64,000 bases of DNA from UBA6168 sp039819485 (GTDB lineage: Bacteria; Bacteroidota; Bacteroidia; Chitinophagales; Saprospiraceae), in contig JBCBRY010000039.1 in NCBI GenBank assembly GCA_039819485.1, positions 1 to 64,000 on the forward strand, written 5' to 3'. Of this stretch, positions 24,936 through 34,743 are shown piece by piece. The notes beneath the pieces were generated by a model. It was not told the DNA's origin and searched no databases. It was given only the letters and a program-made list of their open reading frames with translations. Every line of letters begins with the position of its first letter. The stretch's first letter is position 1. The translations under genes were made by a program, and so were the position numbers.

Positions 24936-26594
24936 TCATAAACTTCCCCGCCAAACATCTTTCAGCGGCCCGCCGGTATTCAAGCCACCGATGACCCAAA
25001 CCATGTTCTGGCCATCCACCAAAACCGAAGCACCTCCCCGTGGAGCAAAACCACCCGGTGTGGCTGAGCCACCCGTCACCTCCGACCACGTCGCACCGTC
25101 GTCGTCAGACATCCAGATATCACTGTAAAACGTTTTATCGGCCAGACTGAGGGGGTTGTCATTGCCAAAGAGGACGTACATATTTCCGTTGTAAGAAATA
25201 GCGTTGTGCCCTGTCCGGGCCGGGTAAGGGGCCGTGACGTTCACTTGTGTCCAGTTGCTGCCGTCCTCGGTGAACCATACATCGTTGTACAGGTCTTCCG
25301 GGCCGGGTACGTTCAAACCGCCACCGCCGGTGACCCACAGTTTCCCATCGTGTACAAAAACAGCCGGTGTGCTGCGTGCTTCGAACCCGGGAGCATCCGT
25401 TACGAGGTTCCAGTCGATGCCGTCGCTGGATTTCCAAACATCGGTCGATGCGGAGTTGGGTATTCCGGAGGCCAGGTTGTTACCAGCGGTAATGTACATT
25501 TCATTGTTAAAAACGGCCCCGCGATAAAATGCCCTGGCAGTGAAGGCAAGTCCGGCATTTTCAGTCCAGTCCGAACCGTTTGACGAAGTAGAAACGGCAT
25601 TCTGTGCGGTGGCTGTGAAGACGGATCCACCACCATTAAAATCAGGCAGGGTCGCACCGCCGATCAAGTGGAAAGCGTTGTTGAATGTCAATAATTCGGA
25701 GAAACCATAAGGAGGGAAAATATCGGGCATCGTGCCGACCTGATTCCAGGTAGCGCCATCAAAACTTTTCCAAACTTCCTGAAAATTTGGCCCACCGACC
25801 GCTACCGAGGCCGTTCCCATCACATAAACTTCCCCGTTTAAAATACCAGCCCGCTGGTCCTGAAAAGCGAGAAAGCCTCCATCGGGGGTGACTTCACTCC
25901 AACTTTGGACCGGGGTATCGCTTACGACCACTTTTACGGTATATTCTGTTTCGAGCGTCATGTCCTCAGAGGTAACGGTATACACGACCGGGTCGGTAAA
26001 ATCATTGACCGTCACGCCGCTGACCTGGTCAAAGCCGCTCACTTGCACCGATGCGCCATTGGAAAAACTGAAAACAGCTATCAATGCGCCCACATCGGTC
26101 CCCATCGGCAGCTCTCCCGCATGGGTGATCATGCCGGTAGCTTCGTCGATGGTAAAATCCACATTCAGTTCGGGAATGTCATAAGCCGTAATAGCAGCTT
26201 CGCCAGCTCCCCCAGTGGTCCCGTTGTCCCGGAGTATGACATCGTATTCCCGCTCCAGTTGGCGGTCTCCGGATTCTACGAGGTAGGACACTTTATTGGT
26301 AAAATTATTGGGGGTCACGCCACTTTCCTGCTCCACGGTATTGATAAAGGCCCTCGCATCTTCTGTCAGTTCAAATTCTGCAACCAGTTCGGTCACGTCC
26401 AGGTTGTCCGGCAACGGCTCTACATTGGTAATGTTAAAGTTGTTCTGATCAATGACGAAAGTGACTGCCAGTCCTTGTATGCTATAGGACAAAATACTAG
26501 CATTGCCCCTGGTGCTTGTGTCATCGTCGTCATTACAGCTAAAAGATAAGAGCAGCACTGCCGCCAGTAATAGGGAAGTCCATGTTTTTTTCAT
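24936..26594 (-). CDS. Lipoprotein with adhesin-like repeats and kelch-type propeller
   Basis: A signal peptide ends in lipobox SFSC (Cys about 20), followed by an acidic run. Two similar beta-domains (about 30-125 and 130-225) share phrases of the type FVIDQNNFNITNVEPLPDN / FTIDEATGMITHAGELPMG and a closing TLETEYTVKV; they resemble the DUF5018/DUF6242-like modules of Bacteroidetes surface lipoproteins. The C-terminal half (about 230-552) is a kelch/galactose-oxidase-like propeller with repeated VWKSSDGIDWNLV, WVTGGGG and YNGNMYVLFG phrases. It is probably exposed on the outer membrane. No catalytic Cys/Tyr pair of galactose oxidase was recognised, so a binding role is more likely. Single-gene transcription unit. 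Confidence 0.75.
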   Translation of the reverse strand: MKKTWTSLLLAAVLLLSFSCNDDDDTSTRGNASILSYSIQGLAVTFVIDQNNFNITNVEPLPDNLDVTELVAEFELTEDARAFINTVEQESGVTPNNFTNKVSYLVESGDRQLEREYDVILRDNGTTGGAGEAAITAYDIPELNVDFTIDEATGMITHAGELPMGTDVGALIAVFSFSNGASVQVSGFDQVSGVTVNDFTDPVVYTVTSEDMTLETEYTVKVVVSDTPVQSWSEVTPDGGFLAFQDQRAGILNGEVYVMGTASVAVGGPNFQEVWKSFDGATWNQVGTMPDIFPPYGFSELLTFNNAFHLIGGATLPDFNGGGSVFTATAQNAVSTSSNGSDWTENAGLAFTARAFYRGAVFNNEMYITAGNNLASGIPNSASTDVWKSSDGIDWNLVTDAPGFEARSTPAVFVHDGKLWVTGGGGLNVPGPEDLYNDVWFTEDGSNWTQVNVTAPYPARTGHNAISYNGNMYVLFGNDNPLSLADKTFYSDIWMSDDDGATWSEVTGGSATPGGFAPRGGASVLVDGQNMVWVIGGLNTGGPLKDVWRGSL

Positions 26595-27154
26595 AAAAAA
26601 GGAAATTTAAGTTTTTGTCCATAGTAATTGAATAGCTACGAACAAGAACTTATCACGCGTAATCAAAGATTAATTAGTGTTTTGATCGGTGGCTGTGCCG
26701 CCTCACATCAGGAGTTTCAGGAAATCTCCACTGAACTCCCCCTCCGAGCCGCTGAAGGGCCTGTCCCGAAGTCGTCCCAAAATGAACGCGGGGAAGGCAT
26801 TCGGGGCAGCGAGGGAATTGCCAAGTAATTTTGTTACACAATAATTAGTTTGGTAGAATTTTCAGCAAACATAGGGAATAGGCGAGGCAAAAAGCGAAAA
26901 GAGAAAGGGAAAAATGGAGGCCGTAATGCAGCCGTCAAATGGACCGTTCTTGTTTGTGGGCTGCTTGTTCTTTCAATAGATTCTGTCTACCCTCAAATAA
27001 ATCTGCATGCAGCGGAGTCTTTGGCCACCGAACGGTGTTACTCTTGGCAACGGTAACACCGCTGTCTACCGAGGCCGCAATATTTTTATTAAGCAAACAA
27101 GTATTCCCTTTTTGTTTTTATTTTCACCGTTCTCAAAGAGAATAATTAAAAACC
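26595..27154. other. Intergenic region upstream of NACHT gene
   Basis: 560 bp between the divergent lipoprotein and NACHT genes. No gene is supported. A hairpin CGGTGTTAC (27033-27041) / GTAACACCG (27053-27061) lies about 95 bp before the NACHT start. It resembles in wording the larger stem at 57317-57350 after the nos operon. Confidence 0.5.
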
Positions 27155-29362
27155 ATGTTAAACCGTTCAAATCTATCTATTCTCCTCTTGCTGGCCCTGC
27201 TTATTTTATGGAGAGTTTTTGAATCCCTTTTTCCCGAAATTATTGGCAGTCGCATAAAAGATACCTTGGACCTATATTTACCTGTGGGCTACGAATGGGG
27301 TTTGCTCGGCATTTTTATCCTAATTTCTTCTATTGTCATTTACCAATCTTCGGACTTTTTAAAAAAATATTTTCCAAGTTCCTTAAATGAAATAAAAAAG
27401 AACTTCAATATTCCGATAACGGCTGCCAATTTGGAATATGTCAACGAAGCGAGAACCGCCATCGAAAATGCCGAACCCGAAACAGCATTGCGTTTTTTAT
27501 CCGAAATAAATATTCCGACCTTAAAAGATGAAGTCACCCTGCTCAGTACGCAGTGGGTAGCATACAACCGCTCCCATCCGCAAATAAATATCAGTGACCG
27601 AGACTATATAAAAGTCAATAAAAATATTATTCAATTAATTGCGGCGCTGGAAAAGGAATTGCACCGAGGAGCGGAAATTTATCAGACCATACAAGACTAC
27701 CTTAAAAAAAGATATGAAAACCGGTTGCGTCAAAAACTGGCCGGCCGGCAGCCCGTCAATATCCGGCGGTTCCCCACCAAGGTCGGCACCTCGGAAGAAA
27801 CGGCGGAATTATTCGTTCCATATCAAGAGGGTGAAATTCAGGATGAAATGTCCAAGGTTTTTCGCGATGCGTATGGCCGTTTATTGGTTTTGGGCATTCC
27901 GGGTTCCGGCAAAACAACGCTTTTACTCCGGTGGGTCATACAATTATTGGACGAAGAAAAATATGCGCTCCCCGTTATCGTCAACCTCGCTACCTGGCGC
28001 AATGAATTTGTCACTTTCGAAACGTGGTTGCAGGAAATACTCCCGACCGAACTCGGTGTTTCCAAATACCTCGCAAAAGAATTATTAAAACATGACCGCT
28101 TTATTTTATTGTGCGACGGACTGGATGAAATAAAAACAGAAGACCGCAATTCCCTCCTCGCCGCCATGGGAAAATATGGCTCGGTTAACCACCGCCGTTT
28201 CGTGATTTCTTCCCGCGTGGAAGAATACATGGAAGTGGAAAAGGATGCCCCGGTCAATTTGACCATCGAGGTCGGTGCGCTGACGATGGAACAGCTCAAA
28301 ACGGAATTAAATAAAATGGCTTATTTGCACACGGAAGCAAAAAGGTTATCATATGCTTTAGAAAAAGACGAACATTTACGCGCCGCCGTGCAGACGCCTT
28401 TTTATTTTAATACGCTGCAATTGCTTTTTGCGAATGGCATTCGCTTGTCGGATTTAAATTTTTCAGCGAATTCAAAAGAGGGAAGGGAAAAAGAAATTAA
28501 AGCACAATTTATTGAATTTGCATTGGAGAAAAATAAAAATATAAATCACCGGCGGTGGCTGGCTTTTTTGGCGTCGCGGTTGAATTTGAAAAATTTGGTG
28601 AGTTTTGAATTGGTGGATTTTCAGTATGATTGGTGGAGGTGGAGCAAGACAACTATCAGAATGGGAGCATTTATAGAAACTTTGACTTCTGGGTTTGTCG
28701 GTGTTTTTGTTCCTGCCATATTCCTGGCTCCCATGATATTATATATCTTTATAAACTTTTATGGCTTTGAAATTGGACTTAAAATCTCAATTGTATTCAT
28801 TTTTTTGATCCCAATTATGGTCAACATATTATTGTCCTTCATTAGTAACATAAACTCTAAATCTATTGAATTCCCGACAATTAATACAAGAGACAACATC
28901 CACTGGTCTTTAAAATCTATTTATTTAGCATTTAAGATAAATTTTAAATCTGTTTTGTTTGCCGGCACCATAACTGGTATTCCAATTGGTCTAATTTTCT
29001 GGACACGCGTGGGTGTATTATTTGGGATCGTAATCGGCATGATGGCTATGCTATTGGTTGTTTTTGGATTCACAGCCATTGCATTATTATCAACACAATA
29101 TTTTCATTTTTTACAAATAAACAAACCGTACAAACGCTTTAAAGCCTCCGCCAAAGCCCTCTACTTCTCCATCTTTCAACACCGTCACCTCATGTCCCTC
29201 TTCCAAAAGCACAACCTCCTCCCCAAAAAAATCGTCCCCTTCCTCACCGACATGACCGACCGCCACCTCCTCGAATCGGACGGGGCGAGCTGGCGGTTCC
29301 GGCACCGGATCTTGCAGGATTATTTTGCGGGGGAATGGGAGAGAATGAAAAATGAAGAATGA
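27155..29362 (+). CDS. Membrane NACHT NTPase with EAD11-like adaptor domain
   Basis: A STAND-type ATPase of 735 residues. Two N-terminal membrane helices (about 7-21, 48-65) are followed by a helical module (about 98-168). Its pattern ALRFLSEI..LKDEVTLLSTQW and DYIKVNKNIIQLI fits effector-associated domain 11, an adaptor found in bacterial conflict systems. The NACHT core shows Walker A GIPGSGKTTLL (247-257), Walker B LLCDGLDE (318-325) and ISSRVEEY (about 351-358). The C-terminal third holds about four more membrane helices (roughly 505-660) and a final soluble RHLLESDGASWRFRHRILQDYF segment typical of bacterial NACHT proteins. Sensing an invader and acting on the membrane is a plausible role, but no target is known. 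The stop overlaps an 18-bp-stem hairpin. Confidence 0.8.
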   Translation: MLNRSNLSILLLLALLILWRVFESLFPEIIGSRIKDTLDLYLPVGYEWGLLGIFILISSIVIYQSSDFLKKYFPSSLNEIKKNFNIPITAANLEYVNEARTAIENAEPETALRFLSEINIPTLKDEVTLLSTQWVAYNRSHPQINISDRDYIKVNKNIIQLIAALEKELHRGAEIYQTIQDYLKKRYENRLRQKLAGRQPVNIRRFPTKVGTSEETAELFVPYQEGEIQDEMSKVFRDAYGRLLVLGIPGSGKTTLLLRWVIQLLDEEKYALPVIVNLATWRNEFVTFETWLQEILPTELGVSKYLAKELLKHDRFILLCDGLDEIKTEDRNSLLAAMGKYGSVNHRRFVISSRVEEYMEVEKDAPVNLTIEVGALTMEQLKTELNKMAYLHTEAKRLSYALEKDEHLRAAVQTPFYFNTLQLLFANGIRLSDLNFSANSKEGREKEIKAQFIEFALEKNKNINHRRWLAFLASRLNLKNLVSFELVDFQYDWWRWSKTTIRMGAFIETLTSGFVGVFVPAIFLAPMILYIFINFYGFEIGLKISIVFIFLIPIMVNILLSFISNINSKSIEFPTINTRDNIHWSLKSIYLAFKINFKSVLFAGTITGIPIGLIFWTRVGVLFGIVIGMMAMLLVVFGFTAIALLSTQYFHFLQINKPYKRFKASAKALYFSIFQHRHLMSLFQKHNLLPKKIVPFLTDMTDRHLLESDGASWRFRHRILQDYFAGEWERMKNEE

Positions 29363-29436
29363 AGAATTATTTGATTTCCTAATTCTTCATTTTTCATTCT
29401 TCATTTTTCATTCTTCATTTTTCATTCTTCATTCTC
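29343..29436. repeat. Hairpin plus ttcatttttcattc tandem repeats between convergent genes
   Basis: GAATGAAAAATGAAGAAT (29343-29360) pairs perfectly with 29382-29399. The right arm then repeats about three times as a 14-bp word up to the stop of the histidine kinase gene. A bidirectional terminator is likely. The left arm overlaps the last codons of the NACHT gene. Confidence 0.75.
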
Positions 29437-32400
29437 CCACCAACTCCCCCTCCTGCCATTCCATCGGCGTCATCCCATATTCCTTTTTGAACACCCGTCC
29501 AAAATACCCCGGATCATTGAAGCCGCAATCCATGGCCACCGCGGTGACGGTCATTGGGGGTTGTTCGCGCAAGAGTTCTTTGGCCTTGTTCAGGCGGATC
29601 GAACGGATGAACTTGTTGGCGGACAGGCCCGTCAGGGCCGAGAGCTTGCGGTGGAGTTGGGAGTGGCTCATACCGACATCGCGGCAGAGTTTTTCGACGT
29701 TGAATTCGTAGTCGTCCAAATGGTTTTCCACACTGCGGCGGACTTTGATCACGAAGTAATCTTCCTGTTCGGTGGTTTCTTTTTTAGCGACCGTCTGGCC
29801 GTTTTCTTTGGATGGAACAGGTGCCGGGGCCAGCCCTGCCACCGATTGATAGTATTGCTGCAACTTCCGCCGGCCTTCCAGCAGCTTTTTCAAACGCAAC
29901 AACAGTTCTTCTTTGTTGAAGGGTTTGGAGAGATAGGCGTCTACGCCCTGCTCCAATCCTTCCAATTTACTTTCCATATCGGCCTTGGCCGTCAGCATGA
30001 TGACGGGGATGTGGCTGGTGCGCTGGTCATTTTTCAATATTTTACTCACCTCAAACCCATCTTTACGGGGCATCATCACATCGGTGATGATGATGTCGGG
30101 GATGCGGTCGAGGGCAATTTCAAGGCCTTCTTGTCCGTCCTTGCCGACGAGCATTTTATATTGATCCTGCAGGCAGGTGGCAAGGTAAGCTACCACGTCG
30201 GGGTTGTCCTCAATGAGGAGGAGGGTCGGCAAGCGATCATCGTCTTCTGTGAAAGCGGCCGGCAAAATGGTGGGCGTTGGCTTGGTCTCTTGCAATGGCA
30301 AAATAACCGGCGCAGCGGGAAGCTGCTCTGCTTTGGAGTCTGTCCCGGCGTGCTTGGTGGCAGAAGGTTGCGCAGTGGAAGGAGGGCTCAGCGTCAGCCG
30401 TCCTTTCTTTTTGATCGGCAGATAAACAATGAATTCCGAACCTGTCCCTTCCCAGCTTTTCACTTTGATTTCGCCGCCCATCAGTTCTACGATTTCTTTG
30501 GTGAGCGAGAGGCCGACGCCACTGCCCTCCCCTTCCCGGGTCGAACTGCCGTCCACCTGGTAAAAACGGTCAAATATTTTTGGCAGAGCATGGGAAGGAA
30601 TGCCCTTACCAGTGTCCCTTATTTTTAAGGTCAATCTTCTTGAAGCCGTGCCCGGATCGTTATCATTGGCACTCATGTTCACGTAAACGTTGCCGCCGTG
30701 CGGCGTGAATTTGATGGCATTGGACAAGATATTTGCCACTACCTGCTGCATTTTTTCCCGATCGAACGACATGTCCAAATGGTCCATATCCGGAATAAAA
30801 TGCAGTCCGATGCCTTTGTTGCGGGCATAGGAGTCCATCCCTTCCACTTCCCCTTTGATAAAATGCACCAGGTCGCCGTGGGTCGGTTTGAGTTCCATTT
30901 TACCACCTTCCAGTTTCGACAGATCGAGCAGTTGATTGACGAGGCCGAGCAATTGCTGGCCGTTACGGCCGATCAGGTCAAGACCATTGTCGAGATGGGC
31001 CTTGGGGTTTTCCCGGATCTGTTTGGCCATGCCCATGATGATGGTCAACGGAGTGCGGAATTCATGGGTAATATTGGTATAAAGTCTTGATTTAGTGGCA
31101 TGTAACTCTTTCAGGCGTACCGTTTCATTTTCTGCCAGTCGCTTGTTTAACTGAGAACGATAAATCAAAAAGATCAGCAGCAAAGCCAACAGTCCATATA
31201 AAATATACGCCCACCAGGACTTCCACCAGGGCGTTTTTATGACTACATTTAAAGAAGCTTCATCTCCCCAGATGCCAAACTGGTTGGCCCCCCTGACTTT
31301 GAAACGATACATGCCCGGCGGCACATTTGCATAAATGGCGCGGGGATCGCCCTCGATCTTACGCCAGTTTTTGTCGTGGTTTTCGAGCATGTATTCCATT
31401 TGGTGGAGTTCGGGCGACTGAAAGTCCATGACAGCAAAACGAAAGAAAAAAGCATTCTGAAAATGATCGAGCACCAGCCAGTTGGTTTCCCAGAAAGAGG
31501 CTTGCTGGGAGCTGTCGAAAGCGGCCATTTCCTCCAGGTCGAGCAGCTCAAAATCCGTGATGCGCAGGATGGGCGCATTCAGCGAATCTTTCCATTCGCT
31601 GGGGTTGAAGCGGTAAATGTCATCATCGGTCTGTAGTACGATTTCACCGTCGGTATTGGTATAAATACGGTCGGCAGTCACGGGCAGGTTGGTGGTACTG
31701 GTCTGGTTCTCGAAGGAAAAGGCACGTTCGTTTTCAGGTTCAAATTTCATCAGTGTTTGCCCCAAGACCCAGAATACGCCCTGCTGATCCATCACCATGC
31801 CTTTGAACGGTGGTTTGCCACCCATTTTTTTACCATCATAAAAAAGACCCTTCCTCACCTCGCTGTCCAATTTCAACAAACCATTTTCCAGGCAAACCCA
31901 ATAATTGCCATTGAGGTCTTCACGAGGCTGGCTTTTCCAGTCTACATGTGCCTGGGTCGGTTGTTCTACGTGGTAAAGCTCCGTCACGCCGGTGCGGGTA
32001 TCCCGTTTTTGCAACTCCCCTGATTCGTCATTTTTAATGATCCACAGCAAGCCATCGGCTTTTGATTCTACCTCGATGACTTCCGGTTTCTTTGCGTCAT
32101 CAACTATTTTCGGAGGGTCATCGTTTGTTGCATCTTCGACGGGGGCACCATTGGAAGGATTGGACGGAAAGTATCTGGAAGAATCTCTCAGGCGGTCGAG
32201 CACGCTTGGTGTGGTGTTCTCCACTACCGGATCGTTGATCGGCAATGGATCGATATCGTTGATGATCACCGTTGGTTCCTTGATCCGGTAAACCCTTCCA
32301 TTTTCACTGGCCGTGCTCACCCAGATGACTCCGTCTTTTGATTGAACAATCGTCCAGGCGGCATTCTCCTTCAGCCTTCGCTTGGAAGGGGTCGATTCAC

Positions 32401-33388
32401 GGTTGTTGAAATAAACCTGTTGCTGGGTAGCGGGGTCAGCACACATGATCCCGGCAGCAAAATGACCTGTCCAATAGCGGCGGCGGTTGTCTTCGAAAAA
32501 AAAGGTCATGTGCGGGTAATCTTTATTTTCCTGGTTAATGTCCAATGACATCTGGACGGGTGATTTGGTAAATTTCTCCCTTTTCCGATCGAACAACTGG
32601 ATGCTGTTTTCCGACCCCACCCAGAGCCGGCCCCGGCTGTCTTCGGTGATGATACGGACATGATGGCTGCTTAAACTTTCGGGATCATTGCGATCCGGCA
32701 GGAAGCGGGTAAACGATTCCGTTTCAGCGTCGTACCGATTAAGTCCGCCTTCTTTTTCGCCGAAAAACGGAAATCCGGTACCGACCCAAAGCGTTCCTTC
32801 TGCATCCACATACAGCGCCCTGATCTGGTCGCAGTCGATGCTGGACTTGTCCCTTTTCTTGTGCAGGAAGCGTTTCATCTCGCCCGTTGCCAGGTGGATG
32901 CGGGTCAGCCCTTTTTGGGTCCCCACCCAAAGGTGTCCATCATTGTCTTCAGTGATGACTGAAATATGATCATTGGAAAGTGAATTGCCGTCCCGGCGAT
33001 CGTAGCGGAAGCGTTTGAACTTGTCTGTCTCGTGGTGAAAATGGTTCAGTCCATCCCCCCAGGTACCGATCCACAGGGAGCCGTCCCGTGCAACGTAGAT
33101 CGTTTCAATATAATTGGATGAAATGGAAGTGCCGTCCCAGGTGCCATGCACGTAGGTCTTGAACCGGTGGCCGTCCCAGCGGTGGAGCCCATACTGTGAG
33201 CCGAACCACATAAAACCATAGTTGTCCTGAACGATGGCCTGTACGTGATTGCCGTGCCGGCCATTTGGCAAGGTGAAGCGTTCTATCTCCAGCGATTCCA
33301 TCGACTGGGGGCTCTGAGCTTCCAACCCGTTTTGGGAGCAAGTGAAAAAAGCCAGTAACAAGGCGAATATGGACAGTTGTTTTTTCAT
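29429..33388 (-). CDS. Hybrid two-component system protein (propeller, kinase, receiver, AraC HTH)
   Basis: The 1319-residue protein carries the full one-piece HTCS layout. It has a signal peptide, about a dozen two-component-regulator propeller repeats (GLHRWDGHRFK, DGSLWIGTWGDGLNHF, GHLWVGTQKGLTRI), a Y_Y_Y domain (about 660-725) and one membrane helix (about 727-748). The cytoplasmic part has HisKA with HEFRTPLT (His about 775), an HATPase with IRDTGKGIP and GVGLSLTKEIVELMGG, a receiver with phospho-acceptor Asp about 1103 (IIITDVMMP), and a C-terminal AraC helix-turn-helix (MSHSQLHRKLSALTGLSANKFIRSIRL). These proteins usually sense oligosaccharides and control polysaccharide loci; no susC/susD or glycosidase gene is nearby, so its target is elsewhere. 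All catalytic residues look intact. Confidence 0.93.
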   Translation of the reverse strand: MKKQLSIFALLLAFFTCSQNGLEAQSPQSMESLEIERFTLPNGRHGNHVQAIVQDNYGFMWFGSQYGLHRWDGHRFKTYVHGTWDGTSISSNYIETIYVARDGSLWIGTWGDGLNHFHHETDKFKRFRYDRRDGNSLSNDHISVITEDNDGHLWVGTQKGLTRIHLATGEMKRFLHKKRDKSSIDCDQIRALYVDAEGTLWVGTGFPFFGEKEGGLNRYDAETESFTRFLPDRNDPESLSSHHVRIITEDSRGRLWVGSENSIQLFDRKREKFTKSPVQMSLDINQENKDYPHMTFFFEDNRRRYWTGHFAAGIMCADPATQQQVYFNNRESTPSKRRLKENAAWTIVQSKDGVIWVSTASENGRVYRIKEPTVIINDIDPLPINDPVVENTTPSVLDRLRDSSRYFPSNPSNGAPVEDATNDDPPKIVDDAKKPEVIEVESKADGLLWIIKNDESGELQKRDTRTGVTELYHVEQPTQAHVDWKSQPREDLNGNYWVCLENGLLKLDSEVRKGLFYDGKKMGGKPPFKGMVMDQQGVFWVLGQTLMKFEPENERAFSFENQTSTTNLPVTADRIYTNTDGEIVLQTDDDIYRFNPSEWKDSLNAPILRITDFELLDLEEMAAFDSSQQASFWETNWLVLDHFQNAFFFRFAVMDFQSPELHQMEYMLENHDKNWRKIEGDPRAIYANVPPGMYRFKVRGANQFGIWGDEASLNVVIKTPWWKSWWAYILYGLLALLLIFLIYRSQLNKRLAENETVRLKELHATKSRLYTNITHEFRTPLTIIMGMAKQIRENPKAHLDNGLDLIGRNGQQLLGLVNQLLDLSKLEGGKMELKPTHGDLVHFIKGEVEGMDSYARNKGIGLHFIPDMDHLDMSFDREKMQQVVANILSNAIKFTPHGGNVYVNMSANDNDPGTASRRLTLKIRDTGKGIPSHALPKIFDRFYQVDGSSTREGEGSGVGLSLTKEIVELMGGEIKVKSWEGTGSEFIVYLPIKKKGRLTLSPPSTAQPSATKHAGTDSKAEQLPAAPVILPLQETKPTPTILPAAFTEDDDRLPTLLLIEDNPDVVAYLATCLQDQYKMLVGKDGQEGLEIALDRIPDIIITDVMMPRKDGFEVSKILKNDQRTSHIPVIMLTAKADMESKLEGLEQGVDAYLSKPFNKEELLLRLKKLLEGRRKLQQYYQSVAGLAPAPVPSKENGQTVAKKETTEQEDYFVIKVRRSVENHLDDYEFNVEKLCRDVGMSHSQLHRKLSALTGLSANKFIRSIRLNKAKELLREQPPMTVTAVAMDCGFNDPGYFGRVFKKEYGMTPMEWQEGELVGE

Positions 33389-33443
33389 TTTACAAAACTA
33401 ATGTTGGAAAGCGATACTTCAAAGAATGTTTGTTTGGGGGGGT

Positions 33444-33476
33444 AGATATGTCATTTTTTGAAAAAATGACATATCT
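33444..33476. repeat. Perfect hairpin, family C copy 1
   Basis: Arms AGATATGTCATTTTTT and AAAAAATGACATATCT are exact complements around one base. A closely related hairpin is at 52433-52464. The core TGTCATTTTT is also the core of the family A arms. Located 56 bp upstream of the histidine kinase gene. Confidence 0.7.
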
Positions 33477-33626
33477 GAAACTTTGCTAAAAAAGGCAAGG
33501 CGAACCGTGACCAGCCCACCTTGCACCACTCATATGAAACTTAATTTGTCTGTCGGGTTAAACTTTGGCTTACCCGCGGCAGTGATACCGTTTGTGAACA
33601 GGATCACTGCCCGCACGGGCAACGGC

Positions 33627-34370
33627 CTATCGTTGTGAGTAGATTTCCATTTCACCAATAACAATGGGCTTGGAAACCAGGGTATTTCTCAGCTCAATCC
33701 GGTCATTTGTCTTTTCAAATGGCTGGATGACTGTTTTATTGCCTGCCCGTACGACCATCAAAAACTCTCCAAATGGAAGCTTTTCTGTATTGAAATTTTC
33801 GTTCAGGTCAGCAACGCCTTTTATCTTTTTACGCAAGTAGGTTTTTCCTTTCAAATTGCAGATATGGACCTTTACGGTATTTCCGCTCAAACCATTCATC
33901 TGTACGTTCAGGTCTTTGCCGGTTGCTTCAAACCGTCCGGGGAAATTGGCGGCATCTTTCTTACCGCCGACCAACTGGGTGAAGCCCGACTCGTTGTTGA
34001 TGGTATTGAAAAAAGAGACCGCTTCGCCACCAAGGTGAAAGGCATGGTTGAAAGCACCATTCGGATGTTCGATGTGCAACAGGTAGTCACCGATGGGCAG
34101 GTTATCCAGTTTTATCAATTTGCTGTAACCGTCCTCTTTGGTGACCATTTCTGAAAGTAAGGTGTATCCGGTCACGTCCAGGATCTTTACTTTCGTCAGT
34201 TGCTTTTCCAGGTTGGCCATGCGCAGTTCAAAGGCGCGTCCCTCCTCTGAAGGGGCTACTTTAACAATCATTTTATGTATGTCTTCGACCGGGTCAGCAA
34301 TGGCGGCCATCGGGTTCAACAAAGCGATTAACATCAAAGTGGCGAGAAAGAAATTGATTGAATTTTTCAT
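33627..34370 (-). CDS. Exported protein with T9SS-tail-like beta modules, unknown
   Basis: A signal peptide (about 5-25, ending AAIA) precedes two similar beta-rich modules (about 45-115 and 150-220). Their phrases KVKILDVTGYTLLSE...LDNLPIGDYLLHI and KVHICNLKGKTYLRK...TEKLPFGEFLMVV resemble the fold of T9SS sorting domains, but here they form the body of the protein rather than a tail. No enzyme motif is seen. It could be a small periplasmic or surface protein. Its own promoter was not identified. Confidence 0.65.
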   Translation of the reverse strand: MKNSINFFLATLMLIALLNPMAAIADPVEDIHKMIVKVAPSEEGRAFELRMANLEKQLTKVKILDVTGYTLLSEMVTKEDGYSKLIKLDNLPIGDYLLHIEHPNGAFNHAFHLGGEAVSFFNTINNESGFTQLVGGKKDAANFPGRFEATGKDLNVQMNGLSGNTVKVHICNLKGKTYLRKKIKGVADLNENFNTEKLPFGEFLMVVRAGNKTVIQPFEKTNDRIELRNTLVSKPIVIGEMEIYSQR

Positions 34371-34743
34371 TTTTCAATGGTTTTAAAAGTGAGGACTGAG
34401 AAGCGCATCTATTACTCTAAACAGTCAGATGATTTCTTACGCCACAAAGATGTAGTCAAAAACAAATGCCTCGTTCGGACATTGTTGCCAAGTTATAGGA
34501 CATTCCTTGCGAGGGGTGGGACAAACATTGCAGGAGGGGTAATAGTATTGTGTTTACGCGGCTTTTTAGCTGATTTTGCTTCTCAAAATGTATTTTGTGA
34601 AATATTTTCAAACCTGAAATTCAATGTTGTTTTTTGCGTTTGATACACCAAATATGGCATCGCCATACCCAATCGGGAAGATTTTGCCACAGGTCACCGG
34701 GCCACATTCAGCATAGAGCGCCCACACAAACTCTTATTTTTAA
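34371..34743. other. Intergenic region, nothing recognised
   Basis: 373 bp between divergent genes. No gene, repeat or clear regulatory symmetry was recognised; both promoters should lie here. Confidence 0.4.

Noticed and set aside
26595..27154. Small genes in the NACHT upstream gap (three overlapping frames)
   Set aside because: No family features; frames overlap each other and contain a hairpin.
29561..30628. 355-residue open frame on the plus strand
   Set aside because: Lies opposite the kinase/receiver part of the hybrid histidine kinase, has no domain pattern, and its composition follows from the real gene's codon use.
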